DNA from: Tetraselmis striata
Lineage: Eukaryota > Chlorophyta > Chlorodendrophyceae > Chlorodendrales > Chlorodendraceae
Direction: 5' to 3'
DNA: 64,000 bases
Assembly: GCA_006384855.1 (NCBI GenBank)
Contig: VCJN01001342.1
Location: 1-64,000 of the forward strand
Shown: piece by piece, positions 1-13,158 of the stretch
How positions within the stretch are numbered: the stretch's first letter is position 1
Layout: each line of letters starts with the position of its first letter
Made by a program: the position numbers and the translations under genes
Notes under the pieces: generated by a model
The model's database searches: none
What the model was told of the DNA's origin: nothing
The model's input: only the letters and a program-made list of their open reading frames with translations

Positions 1-1380
1 AGACGTTGAGCTAGCGAGCTAGCAGCGTCTCATTCTCTCTAAGGGCTGCATACTCTGCGAGTTTAATCTTGCACTATCCCGTTTTTTGTATTGCCGGGGC
101 GAGGCGTCGAGAGCAGGGCTGCCGGCTCCGAAACCACTGCCAGTCGTCTGCGAGCTCGGCGCAACATCGGTGACGATCGTCGGAGACTCTGAGTGCATGT
201 CGAGGCTAGTTAACTGGCAGTTTATTGGCTACATCATGTGCGAGGAGTTCGATGAGCAGCTTGCATGCCGCCTTATGTGCTGTTATTGTCGTCGAGAACA
301 TCATCGTAAGCAGGCCCCAGCTGCATCCATACCGCGCAATGCACCAATGCTGCTACTGAGTATTCAGTATTATTGCAGCGAGGTTACCAATGCTTTAGCA
401 GCGGTTTATGCGGCTGGCATGCGGCTGCTGCGCCATATGCCTGCGAAGATACTTCAGCATATTTACAGCATTTGCTGGAGTTCACGATAAAACTACATGT
501 AGTTTGGCTGCTGATTGTTTGCTCCGCTTAAATATATATTCTCGCGCTACGCCCCCATATTTCGAAAAAGAAATCCATACTGCAGTAAGTATATTACATA
601 GTAGAGGGGATATCTACTTTGAAATCCGCAGTAATTACATTGCATTCCCGGAGGCTTGCTGCCGCGTCTTTACGCATTGTTACTGCGTCCCTGCTGTGTC
701 GCAGGAACAAGCAGCAAAATAGCAGCCCCTCGCCATTGGGATATAGATGACGACAAGCATCCTTGAGTGAGGGTGATCCGCAAATGATCACACGTGCTGC
801 GATGCTACTCACTTCACACCGCTTAATCCTTGCCCCGGACCACGCACACTGGGGCAAGGGAGGAAATGTGTTATCTATAACTTTATTCCGGAAGGGTGAC
901 ATCAGAATGAATGGATCAAAGAACAATTGTATGATTGACACAGAATCATCGCGTCGCAGTGCAGTGTTGCAACAATTTCATATTTCATGGCCCCGCGCCA
1001 GGTTGCATGAAATAGTAAATAAGTTGGCGATTGAGCTAGAAGAGCAAAGCGAATTTAGGTACAGTGGCACTGCTAACCTCTATAATGAACATTCAGGCCC
1101 TCCCCCTGTTCACTATGGGGGTAGGTTCGTTGTAGGGGGGTTGCTTACAGATATAGAGGTAGTGCCACTGTATACTCTTACCCTCTTTTCCACATGTCCA
1201 TAATTACACCACAGTTTATTATATATAGTATGTAATAATTACACATATATGGTCGCCGTCCAGGACACTGCTCGGTACATCCACTTCTACGTGGTGTTAG
1301 GTTTACTTACGGGTTATAACGAGTTCTGCGACGGCGTCTTGCGATCGCCCAGGCGGAGGACACAGCACCCCGCAGGCGCG
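1..1380. other. No confident gene; small inverted repeat inside
   Basis: Short open frames on both strands show no recognisable domain and no consistent splice pattern. The only structure seen is the inverted repeat listed at 1060-1172 and an AT-rich patch at 1205-1250. A TGTAA on the minus strand (+ strand ttaca at 1204-1208) lies about 175 bp beyond the stop of the zinc-ribbon gene and could be its poly(A) signal. Confidence 0.5.
1060..1172. repeat. Imperfect inverted repeat, MITE-like
   Basis: Arms at 1060-1084 and 1152-1172 are reverse complements over 21 bp, apart from a 4-nt insertion (gcta) in the left arm. About 67 bp separate them. The size and arrangement resemble a miniature inverted-repeat element. 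No target duplication was established. Confidence 0.45.
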
Positions 1381-4128
1381 TCACGACATCAACGCCTCCT
1401 CCACCAACGCCTCAACGCGCAGCAACACCAGCTCGCGGCTGGCCGCCGGCAGGCTGCCCTCGTCACGCAGCAGCACCGCGCAGGCCCCCGCCCCAAGTCG
1501 CCTCAGGAGGCGCTGCTGCGTCGCTTCCGAGTGGTCCACGGTCAGCAGCGGGCGCACCGCAGCCGCGGCTGCCTCCGCCGCTTTCCCCTCTGCGGATGCC
1601 GCGGACGGGCGCGGCGGCCTGGCCTCAGCTGGCGGGGCGGCTGCGGGGACACCCGCAGCGGCAGCGGCCGGCGCCTCCGCGGGCGGTGCCTCTCTGGACG
1701 GGCCGGGCTCCCCTGGAGGAACTCCGGAGCGAGCGCATCTCGCGGCGCCACTGCTTCCCAAAGCACCGTTGAACTCAGAAGGACCCTCTTCCTCCTCCTC
1801 CGCCGCCACCTCCGCCTCCTCCGCCGCGTCGACCCTGCCCTGAAGCTGCCGCAGCCGGCAACTGCCGCTGTCGGCGGCCACGCGGCGGGGGGGCTCCGTG
1901 CCGGCTGCGTGCCGCCGCTGCCCACCGTCGGCAAAAGATGGAGAGGGCGCGGCCGGCCTGGTGGCGCTGCGCCCCCTGCCTCGAGAAGCCTTGGCCTTGC
2001 AGGCGCGGCAGAAGGCCTGGCGGCCATCACCCTTGGCGATATCACGGTAGAACGCGCCGGGTGGCTGGGCCTTGTGGCAGCGGGAGCAGGTCTTGAGGGC
2101 GCTGTCGGGGGGAGGGGGCGCGGGGGAAGCGGCGGGCGCGCGGTTCCCGCCTTGGCGCGAACTCGCCCTGCAGGCTCGGCAGTGGGCCTGGAGCCCGTCT
2201 CGGCTGCCACTGTTGCGGTGGAACGCGCCGTGCGGCTGGGCCTTGTGGCAGCGGGAGCAGGTCTTGAGGGCGCCCTCGCGCGCGGGGGGGGCGGAGGCCG
2301 CGGGCGGCTGGGGGCATGCGGCCACCCTGGTGGCGGCGCGCACCCCGCGGATGCTCCTGCAGGCCTTGCAGGAGGACTGAAGGCCGTCCTTGTTGGAGCA
2401 GTCGCGGTGGAAGGCATCGCGTGGCTTGGCCGCCTTGCAGCGGGCGCAGGTCTTGAGGGGCCGTGCCCCGGCCGTGCGGGGCGGGTTAAGGTCCCGTCCC
2501 GTAGGGGCGGCGGCTTGCGCGGAGGTTTCGGCGGCTCCGGCCGCACCTGCGGCGTCGCGGCGGCGCTGCCCCTTCTCAGCCTGCCCGCCCCCTGCGCAAC
2601 TGGACCGCCGATTGTCATAGCACCACTTGCAGCGCGTCCTGAGCCCATCCCGGCGCCCTGCATCCCGGCCGAAGCAGCCCCTGTCCTTGGCGACCCCACA
2701 CGCCGCGCACTCCTTCTGCCCTTCGCTGCGCCGGGCGGTGCGGGGTCCCGGGCCAGGCGCAGCGGCGGCCGCGTCTTGCGGACCGTTCCTTCCAGCACGC
2801 CCGGAGGCGGTGTCGCACGCGCGGCAGCGGGAATGCAGGCCGTCGGCATCCTTATGGAATCCGCTCCTGGGCTTGGCCTCCCCACACTTGGAGCACGCCT
2901 TGACCTTCTCTCCACCGGCAGCGGGGGTGGCCCGGGGAGCGGGGCCAGGGGCGCCAACTGCGGGGGCGGCGGTGACCAGGGCACCGGTCCTGGCAGCCTT
3001 GTTGCAATCGCGGCAGCGGGCACACAGGCCGTCCATATTCTGCGCGTCTTTCGTGAAGGCGCTCCTGGGCTTGGCTGCCTCGCACATTTTGCACGTCTTG
3101 ACTGCCTCGCCGCCCGCAGCGGGGGCAGCCCGGGGAGCGCCCCCACGGGTACTGGCGGCTGCGGCGGAAGCGCGGTGCGCAGCAGTGCCGGGCGCTTGCT
3201 GCTCTGTCGCACAGGCGCGTTTGTACGCCGCGTGGCAGTCGCGGCAAGAGGGGCTCAGGCGGTCCCTCTTGGAGCTACCCATATAGAAGCCGCCGCTTGG
3301 TTTAGCCGCCCCGCACTTGGAGCAGGTCTTGAGGGGCTCTGCGCTGGCTGCGGGGGTGGCCTGAGAAGCGGGCCCAGGGGCGCGAGATGGCGTGGCGGGG
3401 GCTGCCTCGGTGGCCGGCGATGGCGGGCCGCATGCAATGCACAGGGATGCAACCTCCCCGACGCCATCCGTGAATTGGGAGCCCATCTTGGTTGTTCCAC
3501 AAGCGGAGCAGGTGCGCCAGTCACTCGCACCGGCGGCGGCGCTGTCAGCGGGTGCGGCGATGCGCCTGCGCTTGGGCCGCCCGGAGGCAACGTCGGCCCC
3601 ATCGCACTCATGATGGCGGCTGTCCGGACCGCCGTCCTCCGAGGAGTCTCGAGGGAAATCGCCCAATGGCCTCAGTTGCCTCTTGTCACACTTCTTGCGG
3701 GACAGCTCGGCCTTGCAGTCTCGGCAATAGAACTGTATCATCCGCCCGCCGCCCCCTCCGCCGGGGGCTACGTCATGGAACCCGGAGGCGGGCTTGGCCT
3801 CGCGGCACAATGAGCAGCTCCTGCCAACGCCGGGGTCGCTGATGGCGGGGAGGGTCGCGCAGCTGGCGCAAAAGCCGGCGCGAACGCCGCCTGGTGTGGG
3901 CGAGGTGGGCTCGGCGGGGAAGGAGGTGACGGGTTTGGTGACGAGGCAGCACGGGCATATCTGCGTGCCGCTGTTGCTGGGGTTGCCGGCAGGAGGGCGG
4001 GGCTCTATGGAGTCTCCGCGCACGGTCGCCATCCTGGGCCGCAAGGCATTCAGAGCATGGGATAGTGGCCCAGAGTGATGGTGGTGGCGACACAGCCACT
4101 GGCATCTGACGCTCAACGTGCAGGCCAT
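1381..4128 (-). CDS. Protein with ten zinc-ribbon-like CxxC...CxxC repeats
   Basis: A single open frame of 915 codons. A second in-frame ATG at 4030-4032 (residue 33) is the likelier start, because the 32 residues before it look untranslated. From about residue 57 the protein holds ten units of the form K-T/A-C-x2-C-x3-K-P-x3-F-x(8-18)-C-x2-C. Four cysteines per unit can bind one zinc ion. The best conserved units carry KTCSRCHKAQP and CRACK/CRDC. Linkers are Ala/Pro/Arg-rich, and the last 200 residues are low-complexity Ala/Glu. Zinc-ribbon domains usually bind nucleic acid or protein, so that role is inferred, not seen. The family name is not recognised. Strong antisense open frames are shadows of its GC-rich code. 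Confidence 0.7.
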   Translation of the reverse strand: MACTLSVRCQWLCRHHHHSGPLSHALNALRPRMATVRGDSIEPRPPAGNPSNSGTQICPCCLVTKPVTSFPAEPTSPTPGGVRAGFCASCATLPAISDPGVGRSCSLCREAKPASGFHDVAPGGGGGGRMIQFYCRDCKAELSRKKCDKRQLRPLGDFPRDSSEDGGPDSRHHECDGADVASGRPKRRRIAAPADSAAAGASDWRTCSACGTTKMGSQFTDGVGEVASLCIACGPPSPATEAAPATPSRAPGPASQATPAASAEPLKTCSKCGAAKPSGGFYMGSSKRDRLSPSCRDCHAAYKRACATEQQAPGTAAHRASAAAASTRGGAPRAAPAAGGEAVKTCKMCEAAKPRSAFTKDAQNMDGLCARCRDCNKAARTGALVTAAPAVGAPGPAPRATPAAGGEKVKACSKCGEAKPRSGFHKDADGLHSRCRACDTASGRAGRNGPQDAAAAAPGPGPRTARRSEGQKECAACGVAKDRGCFGRDAGRRDGLRTRCKWCYDNRRSSCAGGGQAEKGQRRRDAAGAAGAAETSAQAAAPTGRDLNPPRTAGARPLKTCARCKAAKPRDAFHRDCSNKDGLQSSCKACRSIRGVRAATRVAACPQPPAASAPPAREGALKTCSRCHKAQPHGAFHRNSGSRDGLQAHCRACRASSRQGGNRAPAASPAPPPPDSALKTCSRCHKAQPPGAFYRDIAKGDGRQAFCRACKAKASRGRGRSATRPAAPSPSFADGGQRRHAAGTEPPRRVAADSGSCRLRQLQGRVDAAEEAEVAAEEEEEGPSEFNGALGSSGAARCARSGVPPGEPGPSREAPPAEAPAAAAAGVPAAAPPAEARPPRPSAASAEGKAAEAAAAAVRPLLTVDHSEATQQRLLRRLGAGACAVLLRDEGSLPAASRELVLLRVEALVEEALMS

Positions 4129-4240
4129 AACTTCGGAGCAGTTGCGACTAGTAGCTACTGTACGGGCAGCACCACCCCAATCGCCATCAGCGGCGCGGGT
4201 GAACAGTGCGCACCCATCGATAATGACGACGATCCTTTGG

Positions 4241-4726
4241 CCGCCACACCGGTTCCCTGGGTACTCGCTAAATGAAATCCTCCCGGGGTTTAAGCTGTGT
4301 ATAGCGGGGTCCCAATCCTGAGATGCAACTACCGAAACGAGTGCGAATAGTGATTAGTGTCCGGTTGATACAGTCAAATATAACGTCATTTGATCAAAAC
4401 TCAGAGCCCATGTGACCACCCGTCTCGCCAACCCATCCCGCCCCACCGATGCCAGTCGAACACACCGGCCGACACCATCACGCGCATACCGCGGTAGCAG
4501 CGCGCTAACGTAGTCATATGGTGGCGTTCAGGTGCCTCGTCTTGTGTGTCGCGGGCAGGGATGGGGCTGGCGGCGGGATGATGAGGGAGGAGCGCGAGCG
4601 GTCACGTGCTAATATTTCGCACGCAGCGCGTGCCACGTAGCCAAAAAGCGTTGCCAGCTACACATCTCGGATTTGAGCCCCGGTTACGGTCTTCAGAAAC
4701 GAGTACCTACGCGAACCGGTGTGGCT
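4241..4726. repeat. 486-bp dispersed direct repeat, copy A
   Basis: Aligns without gaps, over exactly 486 bp, to 16817-17302 in the same orientation, with only scattered substitutions. Both copies begin ccgccacaccggttccc and end gcgaaccggtgtggct, and the flanks outside are unrelated. It has no coding potential. It is probably a piece of a dispersed repeat or a segmental copy. It starts about 110 bp upstream of the zinc-ribbon gene. Confidence 0.85.
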
Positions 4727-4822
4727 AAATTTATGGCGATATGGCACCATACGAACCGCCCGTATTAATACCAGGAAAGATAAGTCCGAATTATTTCTCG
4801 TATTACTCGTGCGTGCGCGCAT

Positions 4823-5155
4823 GTGCGCGGATCGCCTCTATGCGCCCTCCGCAGGCTGGGCGCCGGAACAAACAGCGAACACGTCAGGCAACGTGCAGGG
4901 CAAACATTGATAGACCGCAGCGTTGTTGTTCCGGCCTGGATGGCCCGCCCGCGAGCCCAAGCAAACGAGGTCTCCTGGCTCGGTGCGCCAACGCGCTGGT
5001 TGCTGGCGGCCGAGTTCGAGCTGCTGGTTGCCGGCCTGTTTCTGGTCGCCCTCAACGTCATCCTCTACGCGGTGCGCCATCCTCGCGTATGCCTGCCTCC
5101 TGATGCGACTCGCACCTGGTACCGGATCGCTTACCGGAATGTCCTGCTGCTCTAA
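4823..5155 (+). CDS. Possible fragment of a membrane protein
   Basis: The last ~75 codons before the stop at 5155 contain a hydrophobic stretch (LLVAGLFLVALNVILYAV) followed by an RHPR motif and a polar tail. The layout recalls the C-terminal end of RTA1-type fungal membrane proteins (acidic residue, last helix, HP), but the similarity is weak and from memory. No upstream exons were found. It could be a gene remnant, a terminal exon, or chance. Confidence 0.2.
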   Translation: MRGSPLCALRRLGAGTNSEHVRQRAGQTLIDRSVVVPAWMARPRAQANEVSWLGAPTRWLLAAEFELLVAGLFLVALNVILYAVRHPRVCLPPDATRTWYRIAYRNVLLL

Positions 5156-5253
5156 GGCGCGCCGCGCACCTGTTCGTCTGCGTAGATATCCAGCCGCTCC
5201 ATCTACTCCGAGATTTTCTCCAGTAAGCCGTCCATATAGTACTTCAGGATAAG

Positions 5254-6729
5254 ATGGCCGGCACCATTCTGCATCGGTGCAGCGTGAGCGCTCCCGGCGC
5301 CCGGACGGTTGCCGTGACAACTCTGCCGCCGGGGAGGCAGTCTGCCGGGCGGGCACGGCTGTGGGCGCGAGCCTGCCGGTGCATGAAGCCGGTGGTGAAC
5401 TCAAGTGCCGCTCAGGATGGCGGAGAGGACGGTAGCGCAGACAGGAAGCCGACACGGAAGAAAAGGACCCGACCGCCAAGGCAGAGCCAGCAGCACGGGG
5501 CTGTGACGTTGTCACTGCAGGATCTGGCGGTGAGTGGCATGCCGGCTTGGGTGCATCCTTGACTGTGTGTGAGTGTGTGTGAGGATGCCCAATTGCGATA
5601 CGCCGCTGTTGGCTATGTTCTGCAGTATGGCCGCCCACCGTGGCGGCTGAAGAAGCTAGCGGAGCTGAATGAAATGGGGCTGGACAGGCTGCTGCCGTCT
5701 GCGCTGCTTGAGATGGACCCCACTGTAAGCCCCCCACTTTCCCTCCGGTTCGCGTGTCACTGCAGACAACAGCACACATGCAGGTCACAAATTCCGCAAT
5801 CATTGCTGCAATGCCGACTCATGTGCCCGGCGCACCTTCGCATGCCATGCTGTGGGATTAACGCTGTGCTGCCTGCCCCGTTCTGGTGCAGGAACAGGGC
5901 GGAAATTGCGCTGCGGAGGTCGAGATCAGGCTGAGGGTTGAAAAGGTTGGGGCCGGGTTCTACGTGAAGGGCAGGGCGTCCACCGATGTTGCTCTGCGCT
6001 GCAGCGTATGTGCCTCGCCATACCAGTGCGGAGGTGATACCCCCCTCCCCCCGCCTCCCGCGCCTCGCTTCCATACACACTCACACATTCCTTCACAGTT
6101 GCAAGGCTTGTGATTAACCATGGCCGCATGCTCCCCCGCTCCCTCTTGTGTCCTCCCTGTGCCGGTTTCAGTAACGGAAGCGCCTTTCCAAGTGTGGCTG
6201 AGCCGCAACGACAGTGATGTTGACCAGGCTGGGCCGGACGAGGTCCCATGGCCGTCTCACCTGGTACGCAGCTCATGCCCATCGCCCCGTCGCCCCGCTG
6301 AGCTGCTTGGGCCTGCTGCTTGCTAGTTGCCGCTGCGATATGTTTCTGCGGTGTGGCATCACCCGGCTGCTTTGCTTGCGGTGCCAATTCACAGAGGGTA
6401 GTGGATCTTACAGAGGCAGTGTCCGCCGCGATTTGTGATGACATTCTGGAGACGCATGCATGTGCCGACTGCCTGGGGTCAGGCGCGCAGGTAGGGCGGA
6501 GCATGGGCGGCTGTGCGGACATGGCTGGGAGCGTACAGCTTGCTGCCGCTGATGCCAACCCCGGCGACCAGAGCGCGCGTGCTGACTCGTCTGTGTCTAC
6601 TCATGACAGGAGGCTTCAGGTGCCGCCTCGGCTCAGCAAAACTGGGGAAGCAGTGAGGAGGGCACCAGCAGCTCGGCTGGGGGCGGGATGTTCGGCGGCC
6701 TAGCCAAGCTCAAGGCCTCGCTGAAGTAG
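5254..6729 (+). CDS. YceD/DUF177-family protein, probably plastid-targeted
   Basis: Six exons join in frame with GT-AG introns: 5254-5529, 5626-5724, 5892-6033, 6172-6263, 6395-6490, 6610-6729 (274 aa). The N-terminus is Ser/Ala/Arg-rich and fits a chloroplast transit peptide. The core has the DUF177 layout: a strand leading into LRCSVCASPY, then VVDLTEAV, then ETHACADCLG (four paired cysteines, possibly zinc-binding), and a C-terminal GGLAKLKASLK tail. Bacterial YceD is linked to 23S rRNA accumulation and is often encoded beside rpmF; plant homologues act in plastid rRNA/ribosome biogenesis. A TGTAA at 6845-6849 lies 116 bp past the stop. The gene converges on the ubiquitin gene. Structure is well supported; the family call is from motif layout. 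Confidence 0.65.
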
Positions 6730-7236
6730 GGCGCCGCCCTCACCGACAGGCATGTACAGTGCGCGCCATTTTGCCCTCTCGTTATTTGCGATGGCAGTAT
6801 TCCACTGTCTACGTGAGCTCTACAGCGTGATTTGCGGATACTGATGTAAGGCTGGATCGCTGCATTGCCAATGTGCTGGTTGGCGCACGCTAGTCTTGTG
6901 GCCGATTAGGCAGCATCCCGGTTTCAGCAGAAGGGTTTCAGGACAAAACTACCGCCGCAGCCCTATGGCGCCACCTGAGCGACTATGCACGGCGCACCTG
7001 TAGCATGAAAGCCACACTCCGAGTACAAGCAATGGGTTACACAAGTGGCAGGGGGGCACGCAAGTGGCGGCGGATGCAGAAGTGGGAAACGCAATTGGCT
7101 CACAATGTTGAGGAAATCAGGTAGCCTCACATGCAGCGGTGCAGCTGCGCATTGTGCTACACAGTAAAGCCTTTCACGCGCACCCCGCCCCCTCCCCTAG
7201 AGAGCAGACTGGCAGTGCGCTATCGAGGCGGCCGAC

Positions 7237-9767
<2,531 letters not shown>

Positions 9768-12543
9768 TCATCGTGCCGTGCGTGGGCGCATGTATACTTT
9801 CGTCTGCATCGGGGGCTTCTCCTTTGCGGCTAGCCCGGGGCCGGGCACGTGGTAATAGCCACTGTAGCGCAGGTGCCTCGACGCGTGCGCTGTGCGTTGC
9901 CGCAGCCGCTCCTCCGTCCTGGCGCTGTACCGTGGATTTGACCTCCAGTCAGCAAAGTCCGGGTCGTTGCTGAGCGTCATCGCTGTTCGTGGCCTCGATG
10001 CAGTCACTGCCAAGTGAGGCATCGCGCGAGAGTGCTGCGGACTGCAGAGCATACGCACCACGAAATAAGCCCAACGCCAGAGGGAAGGTAGGAAGGGGGG
10101 GGGGGTTGAAAGTGGGAACATGGGCCCGATCGTACTCTGCACTCGCAGTGCTGCTTCCAGAAAACTCGGCGGTCAATGTCATGCTAGACATCTGAGTAAG
10201 CGGTGGCTCATCTGGCTGGGCGCGGCCGCTCTTTAGCCGCTCATGCGATGGTCTTTCCGCCATCTTTGCTGTGATGCTCTCCCTTGCCGCCCTCGCCAGT
10301 GATTGGTTCTTGCCCGCGCGCTTTGCGTCCTCTTGCTTCTGCTTCATGGCCTCCAGCCGGCAATACAGTCCGTACATTTTGTGATCCGGCGGCGGCTTGT
10401 TTAGCTTTGGCCTCCAGTCCTCCGGGTGCAGCATCAGGCTCTTGAGCTTTAAGTTGTCTTCCGATGCGTAAAGGACAGTCTCTTTGCTGACGCGCCACGT
10501 GAGCCTCACCATTTCGACATCCGGACGCTCCAAGCAAAGCATGCGGATTGCTCCCTGTAACCGCCATGTAACCACCAGCGCATGCGGCGTCATTTTAAAA
10601 TGACTAGAGGATAAGTGGCATCTGGTCACAGGACATCACTGCCGGGGTCCCACCGCACTCATATGAAAAATCTCGAGCAGTGCATACAAAGGTACATACA
10701 CAGGCGCAAACCTCGTGCTTTTGAGCTCTGGCCACATCCAGAACAGTGTGGCCCTTGTCATCTCGTGCTCCCGGATTGCAGCCCTCGTCCAGGAGGAGGC
10801 GCAGGCAGTCCAGCTTGTTCCGCTCCGCAGCAACGTGCAGCAGCGTCTTGCCAAACTGCACAAGCCATGGAATCATGCTTATTGGGGGCGACATCAGGGC
10901 TGTGTAACCTGCGCAGCATGCCGGGGCATCAATGCTGCTTACCGTATTTTGTGCTTCTTTGTTGCAGCCAAGCTTCAGAAGAAGTTGAATGATGCCAACA
11001 TGGCCCTCAAGAGCCGCCAAATGAAGAGGTGTGCTTTTGGCGATGTCCAGTCCTTCCTGATTAGCATCCCGTATCCATGGAGACGTTACGCGCACCCCGC
11101 TAGGCATGTTTGTGTATGCACAAAAATGATTTCAATGCACACTCGTAAGCTGGGAAAGCCCGCACCATGTCCGAGCCCACGATGGCCAGTAGTTGCACCG
11201 CTTTGAGATGGCCCTTCAATGCCGCCATGTGGATTCCCAGGCGTCTGAACGTTCCATCCCTTTCCTGGGTGCCAAGCAAGATCCGCAGCGGCCACCATGT
11301 GAGTCCAAGTTGGTTCCAACACTCACACAACTATGGCACGTTGCCACCAGTCTCGCCCTAGGGAGCTGGGAAGACTGCCTGTGTGGCTGCCGAAGCACAT
11401 AAACGTGATGGCCATACCCGAATGACGTTCACGCCCAGCTCCGCTAGTAAGTACTTCATGACTTCAAGATTGTTACCCTGACATGAATAGTGGAACACTG
11501 TCTGCAGAATGGCGTCCTTCGATCGCATATTTGCGCCGGCTGCACAGAGAGCCTTGAAGATGGAGAGGTTCCCAGACATGGCAGCAGTGTGTATCGGAAG
11601 AGCTTTATACGACCCTAGAACGGCAGCCATTAGGATTGCGGCAAATGGGTGATGCCTGAGCTCTTACTCATCCCAGCTTCACTTGCGCACTGTGCGGCCA
11701 AGCAGTTCTAAGCGCTCACCTGCCGGTGTTGAGATATTCCCGCCCTCGTCAATCAACAGTTTGACGATGCCTGTGCGCTGGCGCGAGATGGCCAAATGCA
11801 GTGCTGTTTGCCCTGACTGGCATCCGAAAAGATTGCAGATGGGTGTCAGTGCCAGCAAGCGAACCTGCCCTGCGCCTTGTGCCGCTGTGAAATACAGTCG
11901 CGTCCAGCATCACAAGGAGCTTCCTCTATATATGTGCCGGGGACGCGGAGTTGAGGCCGAAGCATTACCGATGTCCTGGCCTCCTTATTAGCCCTTTCTG
12001 CGAGCAGCACTCGCACAACCTCACGATGCCCTGCGTCGATGGCTGGGGTGCAGGCAGATGAGTGTTAGTATCCACATTTCGTAGCCGGCTGCGAGTCGGA
12101 TCATCCCCATGCCTGCACCATGCTCACCAATATGCAGCGGAGTGCGGTGCGTCATGTCCTCCTGTGCCTCTGCATAGGTTCCAGAGCGCAGCAGCCGTTC
12201 CACCTCCGCAACGTCCCCATCCAGCGCCGCTTGGTGCAATGCTGTGAAGGACGCAAAGTCGCTCTCTCGGCATGGCTGCAAAGGAGTAGAAGAGTGAATG
12301 ACGCTGTCGTTGACAGCAGGATCAACGCGAATATCGCATCCGCACAATCTCCACCAGGCGCATGCCATGTGCCACAATGCGGGTACGCAGCAGCTGTACC
12401 TCAACCAGTGCCTCTGGCATCTTGTAGGTAGGGCCATCGTCTTCGTCACTGGAGAAGCTTGTCAAATCACGGTAAGAGCCACGGGTGCTCTTTGCTCTGT
12501 CAGGTGGCACAAAGCGGAAGCTCTGCCTCGGTAGCTTCGACAT
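9768..12543 (-). CDS. Ankyrin-repeat protein, ten exons
   Basis: Exons on the minus strand: 12346-12543, 12128-12275, 11969-12042, 11720-11816, 11418-11614, 11166-11264, 10943-11056, 10712-10855, 10136-10554, 9768-10041. All phases agree and give 587 aa. After a 66-residue Ser/Asp-rich start come about seven or eight ankyrin repeats, seen as FTALHQAALDGDVAEVERLL, SGQTALHLAISRQRTGIVKL, STPLHLAALEGHVGIIQLLL and KTLLHVAAERNKLDCLRLLL. The last ~230 residues are unlike ankyrin, basic and Ser-rich, ending KVYMRPRTAR. Ankyrin arrays bind other proteins; the partner cannot be read. Several introns sit at repeat boundaries. The last intron contains an 11-C run on the transcript strand. Confidence 0.8.
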
Positions 12544-13115
12544 TGCTTGCTCCTACCGCCCCGCAGTGACTAGGGACTCGTGGGACAAGATACGCCCTTT
12601 AACACATAGACAGGAAAGTGCTCTTGGAGCGCGTTGGTAGCGAAAAGGTATGAAGAATGGCGACTAGTCAGAGCGAGTATACGAGCAGGTGGGAGATTGG
12701 TTGTGCGAGAACACGCGGTGGGTGTTCTATGGCGGGCACAGCGCACGCCAAGCCGTAGGGTATCCAGTGGCGTAGCCGCGGTACCGGTAGTGGTAATGGT
12801 GAGAGCGCAACCATATAGGCCACGGAGATGAATACTGTCAAAGCGCAACTTACGCATGCCTGCCGCTTTCGAGAGCCAGGCGGGACTCTGGGATTGGTGG
12901 GCGAAACGCCATGCGCGCCACGAGGGGTTCCGTAGTTTTCGCATGCCTCGTAAAAATACAAGGCCGTGGTAAATACTACAGGCGTCAAACTTAATGAAGG
13001 GGTTTTTCACAGCCGAACTTCAAATCGGTGCCCCACGCGGTCCATCGCGCCATTCGATGAGACTGGTGTGAATTACAAAAAGGGCAGTTCCCCAGAATTA
13101 GAAAATCAACACAGC

Positions 13116-13158
13116 AAGCCGCCTAAAAGCGGCCCGCATCCCGCATAAGGCGGGATGG
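13116..13158. repeat. Double-hairpin repeat, copy 1
   Basis: Two adjacent small hairpins (gccgc..gcggc and cccgc..gcggg) around 'ctaaaagcggcccgc'. The same block occurs at 35941-35982, again beside a LINE-like ORF end, and in part at 59821-59853 inside the Helentron-like element. It overlaps the end of the LINE-like frame and probably marks the 3' end of that retroelement family. Confidence 0.6.

Noticed and set aside
1249-3813. 854-codon open frame on the + strand
   Set aside because: Exactly antisense to the zinc-ribbon gene. Its Ala/Gly/Arg composition follows from the GC-rich opposite strand, and it has no domain of its own.
4838-5803. 321-codon minus-strand frame
   Set aside because: Antisense to the first exons of the YceD-type gene, whose splice phases fit exactly.
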